Counted from the first letter of the stretch, positions 33,803 to 44,930 are shown. The stretch: 64,000 bases of DNA from Apostichopus japonicus (GCF_037975245.1 NC_092563.1:7003501-7067500); one strand, 5' to 3'. Translations and numbers: made by a program. The notes: generated by a model from the sequence alone, not told the origin.

Positions 33803-34235
33803 TTAAAATTGTGAATGCCACCTTGAACAAATTTTCCCTATAACTGCATAGACCAATATTATTTTTGAATTAAAACAAAGTGGGTAGCAGGGGGGGGGGG
33901 GGGGTAGGAGGTGACTAATAATAGGCAATATCCATATGAAGTAAGCAAGATGTTTTTTATGACATGTGAACTTTATATTCAACTGTAATATACTAATTAA
34001 AGGCAAACATTTTGATGCTGTGAAACCAGCATACAGTAATTTTATGGTTATGGGCTTACTGTACATTATTCAAAAGGCAATTTATTATAAAATTTAGATA
34101 TGAATACATTATCAAGCTCTTAGATCAATAAATTTGTCTTCCATCAACAGCCGCTTTTTAAATCTTAATCCCATTTTAGGGGTATAGAGTAATGGGCTAG
34201 ATATGAATTCAATAGACAAAATTACAAGATTGTTA
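33803..34235. other. No feature recognised
   Basis: AT-rich DNA with a 16-bp G run near 33889-33905 and nothing coding. Confidence 0.4.
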
Positions 34236-35165
34236 ATGTACATGAAGCCCCAATACAAATATTTGGGGTCTTGTCAGCAACCTTTATTAAATTTGAATCC
34301 ACTTTTCTATGAGTGATGGTCTTAAACGAATTAAAAAGGCAATATAATTCCAGAGTTTTAATGTACATGAAGCCCCAAAACAAATCTTTGGGGTCTAATT
34401 GTCAACAACCTTTATTAAATTTGAATCCACTTTTCTATGGGTGATGGTCTTATATGAATTAAATAGGCAATATAATTCCAGAATTTTAATGTACATGAAG
34501 CCCCAATACAAATATTTGGGGTCTTGTCAACAACCTTTATTAAATTTGAATCCACTTTTCTATGGGTGATGATCTTATATGAATTAAATAGGCAATATAA
34601 TTCCAGATTTTTAATGTACATGAAGCCCCAATACAATTATTTGGGGTCTTGTCAACAACCTTTATTAAATTTGAATCCACTTTTCTATGGGTGATGGTCT
34701 TATATGAATTAAATAGGCAATATAATTCCAGATTTTTAATGTACATGAAAATATTTGGGGTCTTGTCAGCAACCTTTATTAAATTTGAATCCACTTTTCT
34801 ATGGGTGATGGTCTTATATGAATTAAATAGGCAATATAATTCCAGATTTTTAATGTACATGAAGCCCCAAGACAAATATTTGGGGTCTTGTCAACAACCT
34901 TTATTAAATTTTAATCCACTTTTCTATGGGTGATGGTCTTATATGAATTAAATAGGCAATATAATTCCAGATTTTTAATGTACATGAAGCCCCAAGACAA
35001 ATATTTGGGGTCTCGTCAACAACCTTTATTAAATTTGAATCCACTTTTGGATGATGGTCTTATATGAATTAAGTAGGCAATATAATTCCAGATCTTTATG
35101 TATATGAAGCCCCAAGACAAATATTTAGGGTCTTGTCAACAACCTTTAATAATTTTTTTAAAGTT
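34236..35165. repeat. ~125-bp tandem array, about 7.5 copies
   Basis: Each unit contains TGTACATGAAGCCCCAATAC, AAATATTTGGGGTCTTGTCA and TGGGTGATGGTCTTATATGA. CCCCAA...TTGGGG within every unit can form a hairpin. One copy (about 34739) has lost that part. Confidence 0.95.
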
Positions 35166-35242
35166 CTGTGAGGGGCACTTTCATAACATGAACACATATT
35201 CTTTGATGGTAGTATCATATTATCTATATTGGGCTATGGCAC

Positions 35243-35680
35243 CAGGGTTGTCCAACCTTTTGCAGAGGAGGGACGCATGGAATGATTATGATGAAGGAGG
35301 GGCCGCATGAACCCTATGCTCGATTTTTCGATTTTTGCCCAAAGCCCAAGGCAACAAGATATGAGCACTGCGCGCAGAGCGCACTGATTTATTTTCCTTC
35401 CTGATTAAACATGAATAAAGTCCAGCCGCCCCCCCCCCTTCTCCGCTGAGAGAGTGTTACACAAACTGACGTGTAAGCAGTTTTTGGACCCAGAAGGTTC
35501 GAATGATTGATTATATAGCTTAAAATTGTTATCAATAAATCTGCTCACTAACAATTCGCACCGTAGAGCATCTCTGGCGGGCCGGACGCAACCATGCGGC
35601 ACACAAATTCTCTCGCATGGGTTTTTTCTTCATTCCCACACGAAGGAAATGACACCATCTTCCACATACATCTCATGCTA
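35243..35680. other. Possible hAT terminus and body
   Basis: CAGGGTTGTCCAACC at 35243 resembles a common hAT end (CAGGG.TG.CCAACC). It is followed by GGGACGCATGG and GGCCGCATGAAC motifs and, further on, GGCGGGCCGGACGCAACCAT. The opposite end was not located. Confidence 0.3.
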
Positions 35681-36590
35681 CCCACATTGCAGGCATTTCA
35701 GGCTGAAGACAACCAGGCATGTCACACTGTTTCCTCTGCCCTGGTGGTTTCACTGCATTCTTCTTAAGTATGGTGAAGACATACTTCCTCATCAGCAGCA
35801 CATGCTCATGTGTAAGACTTTCTAAAAGGATGTCTCGAGTCAAAGCTAAAGCATTCTGTAAGAAAATCATTGAAATATGGCTAAATGGTAATACAGCATA
35901 TTTTAATTTTTTTATCGCTTCAAATTAAAGTTAACTGAATAATTCTATCATAATAAGATATACCTTAATTCTTTAAGGTATACTGTATTTGCTCAAACTA
36001 TGCCAGATTTTCAAATATCGTCAAAATTCTTAAACTGCTTTATTACCACGCACATATTCTTCTTTACTGCAGACTTTCAGTCATCTTTTTGTGTTCATGC
36101 TTAATGTCTGAGAGTTCATAAATTGGAAGAACCTCTATTGGATATGTTCACCATTAACACAAAAGGTCTACATGAGTTCCCATCTTTCTGTTAGGCTGAC
36201 ATCAAATGTCCAGTCTTCCATTCTCCATCAAGCTCATCAACTAGCCTTGAGCGATTATGCATGAACTTCCTGAAAGGTTGTAATTGCAGATATTTAACAT
36301 TTTTTTTAGTCCCAAATATGCTGCCTTTGTTAAGAATAGTCTGTACATCAAAACCCCTGTATATGAGGGAGCAGCAGAATCAAGTGAAGGTCAAATTACA
36401 TTTTCTAACTGAAAAGATTGAATGTATGTAATCACAAAAATTTTCTCAATGTTAGCATGTTGTACATATACTTGGACTAGTACATTTTACAGTGGGGGAT
36501 CTTAAAGAGCCATAGATGATGATTTTGTTTTTAAGAATTAAGAACAGTGGGTGCCGGTGTAGCAGTACAAATTGTCGCAAATATTCCATA
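35681..36590. other. No feature recognised
   Basis: Mixed AT-rich DNA with short random frames and no conserved motif. Confidence 0.4.
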
Positions 36591-36592
36591 TT

Positions 36593-36632
36593 CAGTATAA
36601 ACTGTCCTAGTCCCACAGGACAGTTTATACTG
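36593..36632. repeat. Perfect 16-bp hairpin
   Basis: CAGTATAAACTGTCCT and its reverse complement flank the 8-nt loop AGTCCCAC. A shorter outer pair (CCGGTGT/ACACCGG) lies around it. No target duplication was found. Confidence 0.85.
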
Positions 36633-36876
36633 GATTTACCAGTACGTTTTGGTCTTCCGGGTCCACACCGGCAAGATGTGCCTACATATGGTTTATGGGA
36701 CACATAAACTTAATAGATATAGTGCACAATATAGCATAATTATGTAGGCCTATAAGGTCCATCTAAAAAAGGTATATAATTTATCAAACTACGAAGCCAA
36801 TTTAATACTTGAAGGTGACTTAAATACCAAATCATTTTGGCTATATGTGATTGCGAGGATTATCGAGGATTTTCTA

Positions 36877-37543
36877 ACACAGGGGTGCGAATTACTATCA
36901 AAGCGGAGTACCACCATTGGTTGGCGCGCAGCGTACAAGAAAATTTCTGGTTTTGATAGCCCCTCAGATCACCGGAAGTGGCACTTCTCAGGCTTGAAAA
37001 TGACACTTTTGCCTGAGAACCAAAAGTTTTTATTTTTTATCCATTACCTTTTTCAAGATTGTCACACATCACGTTCGACCTCATCGCATCTCCTGTGGAT
37101 CATTGCTTTTGTAAGTAATACTACATAACGGCCCACAATACCTGTCAGCCCCACTTTTCAAGTTTAAGCCCATTATTTGTTCAGAATTTGAATAATAAAT
37201 GATTCCCTTCAAAACATACCCATAATGTTGCACAAAATTTTATCTATGGACAACCAATATAGAAAAACACCCTTGAACCCCTAACAGACCGGTCAAATTT
37301 GCACAAGTAGAGGGAGGTATGATGAAGGATGCTGCAGAGCCTTATATACTGTATATAAGGCTCTGGGATGCTGGTTATGCTGGTTAGGGATTTTTGGAAA
37401 ATTCAGTCACAGTTAATTTATTGGTTTACAAATATTAAAACCTCTTACAACGGCTACAATAAAACTTCGATATCATAAAAAAAATATGCTAACGAGGGGG
37501 GGGGGTGATCTCCCCTTCGCCCCCCTGGCTATGCGCCTGTTGT
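36877..37543. mobile_element. hAT-like MITE interrupted by repeat A
   Basis: It begins CAGGGGTGCGAATTAC and ends CTGGCTATGCGCCTG. Outer parts match the MITE at 16674-16965 (CACCATTGGTTGGCGCGCAG, and GATATCATAAAA before a G run). The middle, 37075-37470, is a copy of dispersed repeat A. No clear 8-bp target duplication was found. Confidence 0.5.
37335..37365. mobile_element. 31-bp hAT remnant: two TIRs only, perfect 8-bp target duplication
   Basis: CAGAGCCTTATATAC, one T, then GTATATAAGGCTCTG: a palindrome made only of the two ends. GGATGCTG occurs at 37327-37334 and again at 37366-37373. The related repeat copy at 13120-13435 lacks this block. The ends match those of the 800-bp element at 1743-2542. 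Confidence 0.85.
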
Positions 37544-38281
37544 TAGAAATCTTGTAGGAAACAGGCCAAATGGAAACCCAGTGAACCCATATCGATGTGG
37601 ATCATATATATGATTGTACATACCTACACTCATACACAAGAGATGTACAGACATTATGATAATAATCATGAGTGACAACATGCTATACGGTCACAGGTCA
37701 CAGAAACGACCACGAAGAGTCATTTACCTCATGCAACATGTGTTGGATGAAGTTTAAGCAACTGCAGATATGATTTGGATAAATAATCTTATGCATTATT
37801 TTATTAATAGCCACAACAAAAAACTATGCCACCAAATATTGGGGGGGATATTAGATACTATGTCCCCCCACCTAAAATATTGGGGGACATGTCCCCCTTT
37901 CCCCACCCATGATAGCCGCCCATGTTTGTGCCCATATGTATGCTACTCATTCTGTATTAAACATTTTGGTGCATGCCAGTGCTGGGCAGCCAAGTAGCAG
38001 ACTCCCCCAGACATGCCATGACAACATAACTACCCACTCTTGATCAGGGTTTTTTATTCTCTAAAGTTTAAGTATGCCCAATTAGCTACCTCATGACTTA
38101 GAATTAGTTAGATTAACTTACTCAACAGAAATCATTGCTTTCTTTCAATTCTCCATTTTCAACAAGCTTCCCTGCCCCTATACAGCTGATTAACTTTGTA
38201 ATGCAACAAATACCCACAGGTTTGTCTGGTGCAATTGTGCCAAGCACACAGCCTCCTCCGGTGCATCCCACACCAACCATC
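37544..38281. other. No feature recognised
   Basis: Non-coding. A short stretch near 37838-37910 is rich in GGGGG/CCCCC and looks like a MITE edge. Confidence 0.4.
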
Positions 38282-39229
38282 CAGTGGCGGCGGAACCGGG
38301 GGGGGGGGCTTGGGGGCTCAGCCCCCAATAACAAAGTTGAGGGGGCAAATGCATGATTAGCCCCCCCCCCCAATATTTACCAAGGCTCCGAAACGTGCAT
38401 CTGCCCATTTTTCAATGCATACTTGTCGATCTGTTCGATGCACACGTATACTATATAGGTGTAATAATTTTAGTAAATGCTGGGGGACCCTCGGCCCGTC
38501 CCCTGGCTATAGACCACACTGTCACCATAACCGTGAAAAGTGGAAGCAGTGAGTGTGAGTACCGGTAAGCGCAACACAACTTCGAGCATTCAAACGATAT
38601 GATAATTGATTGTCTGTAACATGCCTCATCGAATATTAGTGTTTTAAATAAGAGTGATAAGCTAAACGCTACACTCATCAAAATTTGCGTTTACACTACG
38701 AGTGCACGCAATATTAGCATTTCACCTGTACTGTATAGGGTACATGCATTTGTGACAGAGCTTGGTTCATAGAAGTTTGTTGGCAACTGCACATGGTTTT
38801 GGAATTGCCCATTTGTTGACATTAAGAAATGCTTTCTGTTTTTTCTTGCATTTTTTTCTGCATTTAATTGCAAGTAGTAATTAACTACAATCAAAAACGT
38901 CTTTGCAAGTACACTACGAGTAATAGCTACTCTCTTAAAACACCATCGAATATACAAATTACAATGTTTTAACAGATTTTTACGTGCAATCTGAAAATTG
39001 CAGGCTTGAGACCCATATTTTAGGGCTAGGTATTCGCAGCATAAAACACTCGGGAAGTGCCGTTTCCGGCCATCTGGGGTTTGAAAAACCCAAAATTTTC
39101 TTGTACGCTCCGCGCCAACTGATGGTGGCGCTCCGCTTAGATAGTCTCCAGAGATGCCTTTACACGGCTCTGATAGTCTCCACACATTAGCCCCCCCCCC
39201 CCAATAATATTCCCGTTCCGCCGCGCCTG
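38282..39229. mobile_element. hAT-like MITE, 948 bp
   Basis: The ends are CAGTGGCGGCGGAACCGGG and CCCGTTCCGCCGCGCCTG. The flanks CAACCATC (38274-38281) and CACCCATC (39230-39237) match at 7 of 8. It contains the dispersed GTGCCGTTTCCGGCCATCTG module and a 24-bp nested remnant at 39149-39172. No transposase is visible. Confidence 0.75.
39149..39172. mobile_element. 24-bp hAT remnant with perfect 8-bp target duplication
   Basis: CAGAG...CGGCTCTG, 24 bp in all, is flanked by ATAGTCTC at 39141-39148 and 39173-39180. Its ends match the CAGAG family. The homologous position in the MITE at 16674-16965 (CTTAGATAGTCT on its reverse strand) has no such block. Confidence 0.75.
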
Positions 39230-39872
39230 CACCCATCCCATTGCTCATGGCATGCTAAACTGATGGCTGTAACATAATCAGCGTTATATACCTATATATA
39301 GATATGTTGGTAGCCTGTAAGCAATGAATCGCCTACTTTACAGTTGTTTTCAGTACGGGCCGCAGGCTACAATGTCGTGTACAAATTGATAAAATACTGG
39401 GCTCTTTGGTGCCCTGTTTTTCTAGTACTGAATATTGAACAAAGCCCTAAAGAAGTTAAAACTATGTTTCTTCGATCTTTACCAGTAGGAAAAGTTCTGT
39501 CGAAGTGTACTTCCACCACTTTGTGTCCAGTTAATTTTGGTTCAGTTTCAAGATATAATCCCGTCCAAATATAGCTTAAAGGAGAAATAAACTCTGAGTT
39601 TTTAAGTGTACATGCGATAGGGAATAAATTTCTTATTGCATTTCTGAAATAACTAAGCAAAATAAAGTTTCCCTGAATTTTACGCGAATTTCCCAATTAT
39701 TTTATTTTACCCATTTGAACAACGGCCATCTTGTTACTTTGAGTATTGAGGGCGCTTCAAAAGTGACGTACACCAGCCACATCGTAACTTCAAAACAAAA
39801 CAGCGTTTACACGAGTTATAGTATATTCACACTAAGTTCAAGCAGCTCGCTTAGCTTATTTCGCCAGTCAAA

Positions 39873-40238
39873 ATGCCTGAATGCCAAGCCTTTGGTTGTG
39901 TTAATCGAAGAGGGGAAGAGGGAGCAGGAAAAGGAAAAGATATTACGTTATTCCAGATGGAATAAAATATCCAGAAAAGAGGGAACTTTCAGTGAGGTGG
40001 CTGAACAATATTGGGACCGGACACACGGTCGATAAGTTCAAATTTGGATCGCATAAAGTTGTGTGCGAGGACCATTTTCGGCCAGAATGCTTCGAAGAGG
40101 ATCTTCGTGCTCGATTGATGGGAGAAACCCACAGAAAAAAAACTAAAACCAGATGCTGTGCCAGAGGTTTTTGTTCACCGAAAACCGAGAGGAGACGCTG
40201 CTCGTTCGAATAGAGCCTTGAAAAGGTCTCTGAAAAAA
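39873..40238 (+). CDS. THAP-domain first exon, two 1-nt frame breaks
   Basis: THAP domains are C2CH zinc DNA-binding modules found in P-element and Kolobok transposases and in derived host genes. The exon opens at ATG 39873 with MPECQAFGCVNR (first two Cys). It continues, after a frame break at 39949-39954, with RELSVRWLNNI and VVCEDHFRPECF (last Cys and His). After a second break in the A8 run at 40135-40142 it gives LKPDAVPEVF, the AVPxxF box that closes THAP domains. The donor AAAAAA|GTAAGT is at 40239. Both breaks are in or next to short homopolymers, one missing and one extra base. The next exon was not found. Confidence 0.82.
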
Positions 40239-42324
40239 GTAAGTTGGCCCAGCCTATTTAACGAAGTAACCTAGGCTAGACTACGCTATGTGCAGTAATA
40301 TCGTTATCCTGGCCTAGTCTAACTTAGGCCATCGCTACTTGTGTGCTTTCCTCTGCGGCAAAGCAATACCCATTGCCTCTCAAACTAGAGAGCCTAATGA
40401 TAAAATCGCCCACATCGGTCCAAGCTACCAACGCGATAATAGGCTTTTGCTCCTCTTTTCATAACTTCCAGTTTTAGTGTTTTGGTTGAAAGATTTGCAT
40501 AAATTCTAAGGGGATTAACATTAAAACTTGCATGCTTACAAATTTTCTCAGAATGTACATGATGACGTAGCCCAGCCTAATTGTAGCGAAGATCCATAGT
40601 GAAAGCATTTGAAGTGCATACACAAGCAAATGCTTAGCCTAACCAGTTGTGGGCTAGGTTACTCTAAGCTTCTATACTACAGAACAGTTGCAAGCATGTA
40701 CATACATATGTTATTTTACTCTATGAATTTAAAACAGTGACTCAGTGAAGTGGAATAGGTTCCAGTAGAATTAAAAGCACATTTATAGAGTGCATCATGC
40801 AGGATAAAAAAACTATTTAAGAAGTTGAAATTTAGGTACAACCAGCATATGAATAACCCTATGAATAAAGTACTCTACCCTCTGAAATATTTTAAGCAAA
40901 GTTTGAACTACCTTTGCCCCCTAGCTGCATTTTTGGTATACACTGTTTTAAATGTTTCTTGACAGGTATATATGATTTCTGTTGCTTCATTATTTAATAA
41001 ACACAGTACCACATCCCTGTACTGAAGTTCCTATAGCTACTATTTGCAATAGGAGTCTGTTGTGGGAAAATTTCCCCTCAGATAAACACTTAATTAGATT
41101 TCTTAAGATGTTCCTCACAAGTTTCAACCTGCCTCCTACTTATCACACACTTGATGTAACAAGGTCTGTTGACCTTTTCATATCATTCAGGAGATAAACT
41201 TGACTGATTTTATCAAGGTGTTATGCAATCACTAAGCTTGAGAGAAAAGACTCTTTATCTTCACACCTTTGGTATCCAAGCCAAGGTTCTAATTCTTATG
41301 TGGTTTTTAACACCAAAACAATTAGTTAGTGTTTGGATCACTAGTACTAAAGTATACCTCTTCCCTTCCCATCACTACAGTGGCATAGTCAGGGGAATGT
41401 TTGGGGGTGGGGAGGGGTGGGGCATTGCCACTCACCTCTCTCAAAATTATCCTGTAGCACATTCTTGTCTCCCAAATTTCTTACTGATGTATTGAAAATA
41501 ACATGTATTTAATATTTTACCTCCTTCAAGATGTTTATTGCCATCCCTTACCCCATGCCTCCAAAAAATAAAACAAGTACAGATATGAACATTCTATACA
41601 TACAATAGAATAAAAGGGGTACATAATTGTTGTTTATTCTGTACACTGTAACTGTACACTGTTCTCAAATGCAACTTAGGCTACCATATCAACAAAAAAG
41701 TACCAAGTATGTAGGCTACCACTTTACTGCAATGGACAAATTGACACATACACACACATATACTTTTCAATGCCAAAAGTGTAGAATGTTACATGGGTGT
41801 GCTCTTAAACATGCTGTACAGTAACAGAAATATTGTAGTGTTCAGTGTGCACCAACTGAGTTCAAACAGCTTAAGAAGGCTTCAAATTCAATCAGACTCG
41901 CAGTAAATGTTTCATCACCCGACACTGTGACTATTACATCTCAAAATCTCATCATCTGCAAAACCACACTGTACAACTCTTACAATATAGACTAACATAC
42001 ATTATCTTTCTGTCTGTCGGTTTATCATCAACAAAATCTGGACTGAAGTGTGATAAAGGTGGGGTAGAATAGCCTGCTACCGTGGACTCAGTGTTATTTG
42101 CCACTTTAAGGCTTCCCACATTGAGTCAGCAAAATAATCCACTGATAAGTTGGGGAACCAAAATCACTCAAACGTGTACTTGTTTCATTATGATGAAGAT
42201 TTCCACACTTCATTCTTTTTGACATTGTATATAGGCCTAACAAGTTTAGGGCCTTGCTATGCTAGTTGGTGTACAGTACCTGTTCGTCATGTTCTCAGCA
42301 GCCGTAGGATCCTTCTTCTTGTAC
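40239..42324. other. Interior of TTAA element, no exon recognised
   Basis: AT-rich intron-like DNA between the two convergent exons. The frame at 40982-41197 (+) has no recognisable domain. A GGGGTGGGGAGGGG stretch near 41404 looks like part of a MITE end. Confidence 0.4.
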
Positions 42325-42674
42325 CTCAAGAAATTTACAAAGCATAGTTCTAAATTTACTGGCTGCAAACATATCTGAGAGAATTCAGGGCTATTGGTTA
42401 GACATTCTCCTGCGTTCAACACAGCTTTTTCTGCGAACAATCCATGGCAGCATACCCTCTCCTTTTCGCTTTCCAATGGCGAACAGAGTGCACACAGACA
42501 CCATTCTTTGCAGTGGCTCGCGGAACTGGTACTCGTATCTGCAACGGAATTCGAGCCAACATCACAAACAGTCGCGGACTGTGAATCTTTGCTTAACTCC
42601 TCTTCTCGATGTCTCAGTTCTTCCTCTGAATATTCTGGTTCGAAAAGATATGCTTCTAATCCAAAGGCTTCCAT
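42325..42674 (-). CDS. P2X7 intracellular 'ballast' domain protein, first exon
   Basis: The ballast domain is the cysteine-rich cytoplasmic zinc domain of the P2X7 receptor; stand-alone versions occur in many invertebrates. The exon starts at ATG (42674-42672) and encodes 116 full codons. An acidic Ser/Glu-rich N terminus (SEEELRHREEELSKD) is followed by HCKEWCLCALCSPLESEKE, VCCHGL and then CLTNSPEF and ICLQPV. Cys are at about residues 55, 59, 61, 64, 75, 76, 91, 102 and 111. The W-C-x-C-x2-C, CC and C-(L/I)-T spacing fits the family. It ends LCFVNFLR at the donor AG|GTACAA (plus-strand edge 42325). The frame has no break. No P2X channel part is present. Further exons were not located. Confidence 0.7.
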
Positions 42675-43327
42675 TTTCTTTTTTCAAGATAATTGATCGA
42701 CAGTAAATGATTTAACTTTTGGAGTGCGATGATGGATGTACGTAACGCTATCGCTAGGACTGAGTATGCGGTGAAAGCAATCTAAACACGGTAAAATCAA
42801 ATCATTGAAATGATCCCAATATTAATATTTTTACCAATACTCGTTACAAATAATAAATTTTAAACACTTTTAAGTTTTTTATACAGATCAATAAAGACAA
42901 AATTTATTTTTTGATCTATATTTTATTCATTACTATTGTTGAAAGTACAATTTTAATTAATTCAGGGATTGGCAACTATTTTTTTCTTAAAATACGCCAT
43001 GTGTGTACAGATCAGTGCATGTGGCTGGCTTACGTCACGGAACTGGCTCCATTCAAACAAAATGGCTCGACACATGAACGACATTCAAATCGTTTTTTCA
43101 TCTCAAAGAAGGGATTTTTATGTCTTTTTATTGCTTTTACTGGAAAGACCATCTGTCAAAACGTAAGAATGGATGAAAAAAAAACTAGGGTTTATTTCTC
43201 CTTTAACTTCGAATCTATCATGAACGTATATAGGCTAGTGCAGTGTGTAATACACACCGGGCAAACCCCGAATTTTCCGCGCTACCCAAGTTTCAGATAT
43301 ATTGTCGTATAAGGAACTTGTGGCATG

Positions 43328-43354
43328 TGACGTCACCATATGTAACTGACGTCA
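43328..43354. promoter_or_regulatory. Two perfect cAMP-response elements
   Basis: TGACGTCA occurs at 43328-43335 and 43347-43354, 11 bp apart. They sit just upstream of an ATG at 43367 and about 125 bp outside the TTAA element. Two consensus CREs this close suggest a CREB/ATF-type promoter. Confidence 0.5.
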
Positions 43355-43366
43355 CCCTTTCACGTT

Positions 43367-43621
43367 ATGTCAACGAAACCCCAAAGATTGAGTGAGAACC
43401 CTGCCGGGATAAGTCCGGTGAATGAATCTGGTGATAAATCTGAATCCTGGGATGAATCCTGTGATGAATCCTTATCCTGGGATGAATCCTGTGATGAATC
43501 TGAATCCTGGGATGAATCTGAATCCTGGGATGAATCCTGTGATGAATCCTGGGATGAATCCTGTGATAGCTTCAGGTTAGTCTGGGCGCGTTGTGAGGGT
43601 GACGGTGTCACAGTATGTTAG
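43367..43621 (+). CDS. Small ORF with SWDESCDE repeats, unrecognised
   Basis: 84 codons from ATG to TAG. The N terminus is MSTKPQRLSENPAGISP, then about ten repeats of SWDESCDES-type units, and the end is FRLVWARCEGDGVTVC. It is very acidic and rich in Ser, Trp and Cys, with no signal peptide or membrane segment. The repeats come from a GATGAATCCTGGGATGAATC minisatellite (43436-43566), so it may be chance. The CRE pair just upstream is the only support for expression. Confidence 0.25.
   Translation: MSTKPQRLSENPAGISPVNESGDKSESWDESCDESLSWDESCDESESWDESESWDESCDESWDESCDSFRLVWARCEGDGVTVC
43436..43566. repeat. GATGAATCC(TG)-type minisatellite
   Basis: A compound array of GATGAATCCTGG, GATGAATCCTGT and GATGAATCTGAATCC units, in frame with the ORF around it. 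Confidence 0.92.
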
Positions 43622-43957
43622 CACTAATCAAAATAGATCTTAGACAGTTAGAGAAGGTCTGGGGTTTCAGCCAATCGCTGCCAAGCACCCCTAATCAAGA
43701 TGTCTGCGCCCATAGATGAAAACAAAGTGCGAAGCGTAGACGAGAAGAATGGCGACTTCCAGCCCGACTTCAAGCGTGTATAGTTAAGTTGAAGGATCAA
43801 AGAAATAGAGAAATGGCGAGCGGTCGATTCTGGCCCTTTGGAATGGATGAAGAAGTCCGAATTTCGATATAGACTACCTTACTAGTAGTAGGCATACTGT
43901 AGTAAAAACTAGTTCTAGCATGGCCACTTCGTGTCCGAACTTCGCTATACGGGTGTT

Positions 43958-44530
43958 ACTAAAACGAATGACAATTGCGTTACACATAACGAATGACAAT
44001 ATGTTGTACACACTAAAAAATTGCGTTGACTAAAACGAAAGACAGTAATGACAGCACAGACATTTGCTTCAACCAGATATCACAGTTCAGACTTCGTGGG
44101 TATATTAAAGCCACGCAAACCAAGTGGACGCGAAGTGCGTGGCTTACAGATCTAGTAAAGTACGGACAAGATACAAAAGCACCTTATAGTAAGCGAAATT
44201 GTAAGTCTGATTTTTAAAAAGTAAATTTAACGTCATTTTTCTGGTATTAATTGTTAGAAACTAACAATACTATCATCTTGAAACGGCTTCAGTTATCTTT
44301 CTTATCTACAGAGGTAAATGTCAAAAGCACAGCACTCAAGCACATTCTCACACAGAAACTTTCCCTGTGGTTTCTATCTGTAAATTACACCCAAACCCTG
44401 CAACCACGTAACATGCAATTTTCCTCAAATCATTTTACGGAAAAGCAATAACTGCATTTACTACTGATATTTAACTCTGTACACTACAAAGTCAATTGTC
44501 ATTCGGTCATTCGCTGTCATTCGTTTTAGT
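43958..44530. mobile_element. MITE with 16-bp perfect TIRs (573 bp)
   Basis: ACTAAAACGAATGACA at 43958-43973 and TGTCATTCGTTTTAGT at 44515-44530. Near both ends the words AACGAATGACAA/TTGTCATTCG recur as subterminal repeats (44493-44514 and 43988-44055). Target duplication is unclear (TT only). Confidence 0.7.
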
Positions 44531-44930
44531 TTGTCCCCGCAATACTGACTACACTAGTAGTAGTACTCAGTACTACTAGTACTACTGTACTAGGCATTGA
44601 CTCTATGTTAGGAAGTTCTGTGTTAGCCTTACTTAGGCCTGCAAACTGTTCTGCCAGTGTCATGCATGGCCATTCACTCTGGTATTTTAATAAGTAATAG
44701 TACCCTACTCCCTAGGGCCTAGGATCAATACTTCGTTCTTTACTGGTGGATCCAAAGGGGAGGGGCGTCGTTCTTACCCAAAGGCGATTCACAATATGTC
44801 TAATGCCCCATTGTTTGTCCAATGTACACTGTATAACAATGTGCAACGTATTGTCTGCAATTTTGAAAAATATAATATTACTACCAAGTATTCACTCCAC
44901 ATGTTTTTCAGCACTATAGACTATACTGTA
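44531..44930. other. No feature recognised
   Basis: A short stretch rich in AGTACTACTAGTA words, with nothing coding. Confidence 0.4.

Larger units (their letters stand above)
39580..43202. mobile_element. TTAA-flanked DNA transposon carrying THAP and P2X7-ballast genes
   Basis: TTAA lies on both sides (39576-39579 and 43203-43206). The ends AGGAGAAATAAACTCTGAG and, inverted, AGGAGAAATAAACCCTAG match over at least 13 bp, and a shared T-rich stretch follows. A second inverted pair lies 160-185 bp inside: GTGACGTACACCAGCCACAT at 39763-39782 and its reverse complement (18 of 20) at 43019-43038. The 3.6-kb body has one exon near each end, pointing inwards. TTAA duplication together with a THAP domain is known for the Kolobok superfamily; membership here is inferred. 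No DDE transposase core was recognised, so the element may be non-autonomous or have core exons too diverged to spot. Confidence 0.7.

Noticed and set aside
35243-35680. Complete hAT transposon
   Set aside because: Only one plausible terminus was found; kept as a low-confidence note.
39367-39696. Minus-strand frame crossing the left border of the TTAA element (YLETEPKLTGHKVVEVHFDR region)
   Set aside because: It looks somewhat protein-like but matches no domain I recognise and crosses the element border, so it is left as unassigned.
43700-43780. Short frame MSAPIDENKVRSVDEKNGDF with good start context
   Set aside because: Only 26 codons, with no convincing donor, downstream exon or homologue.
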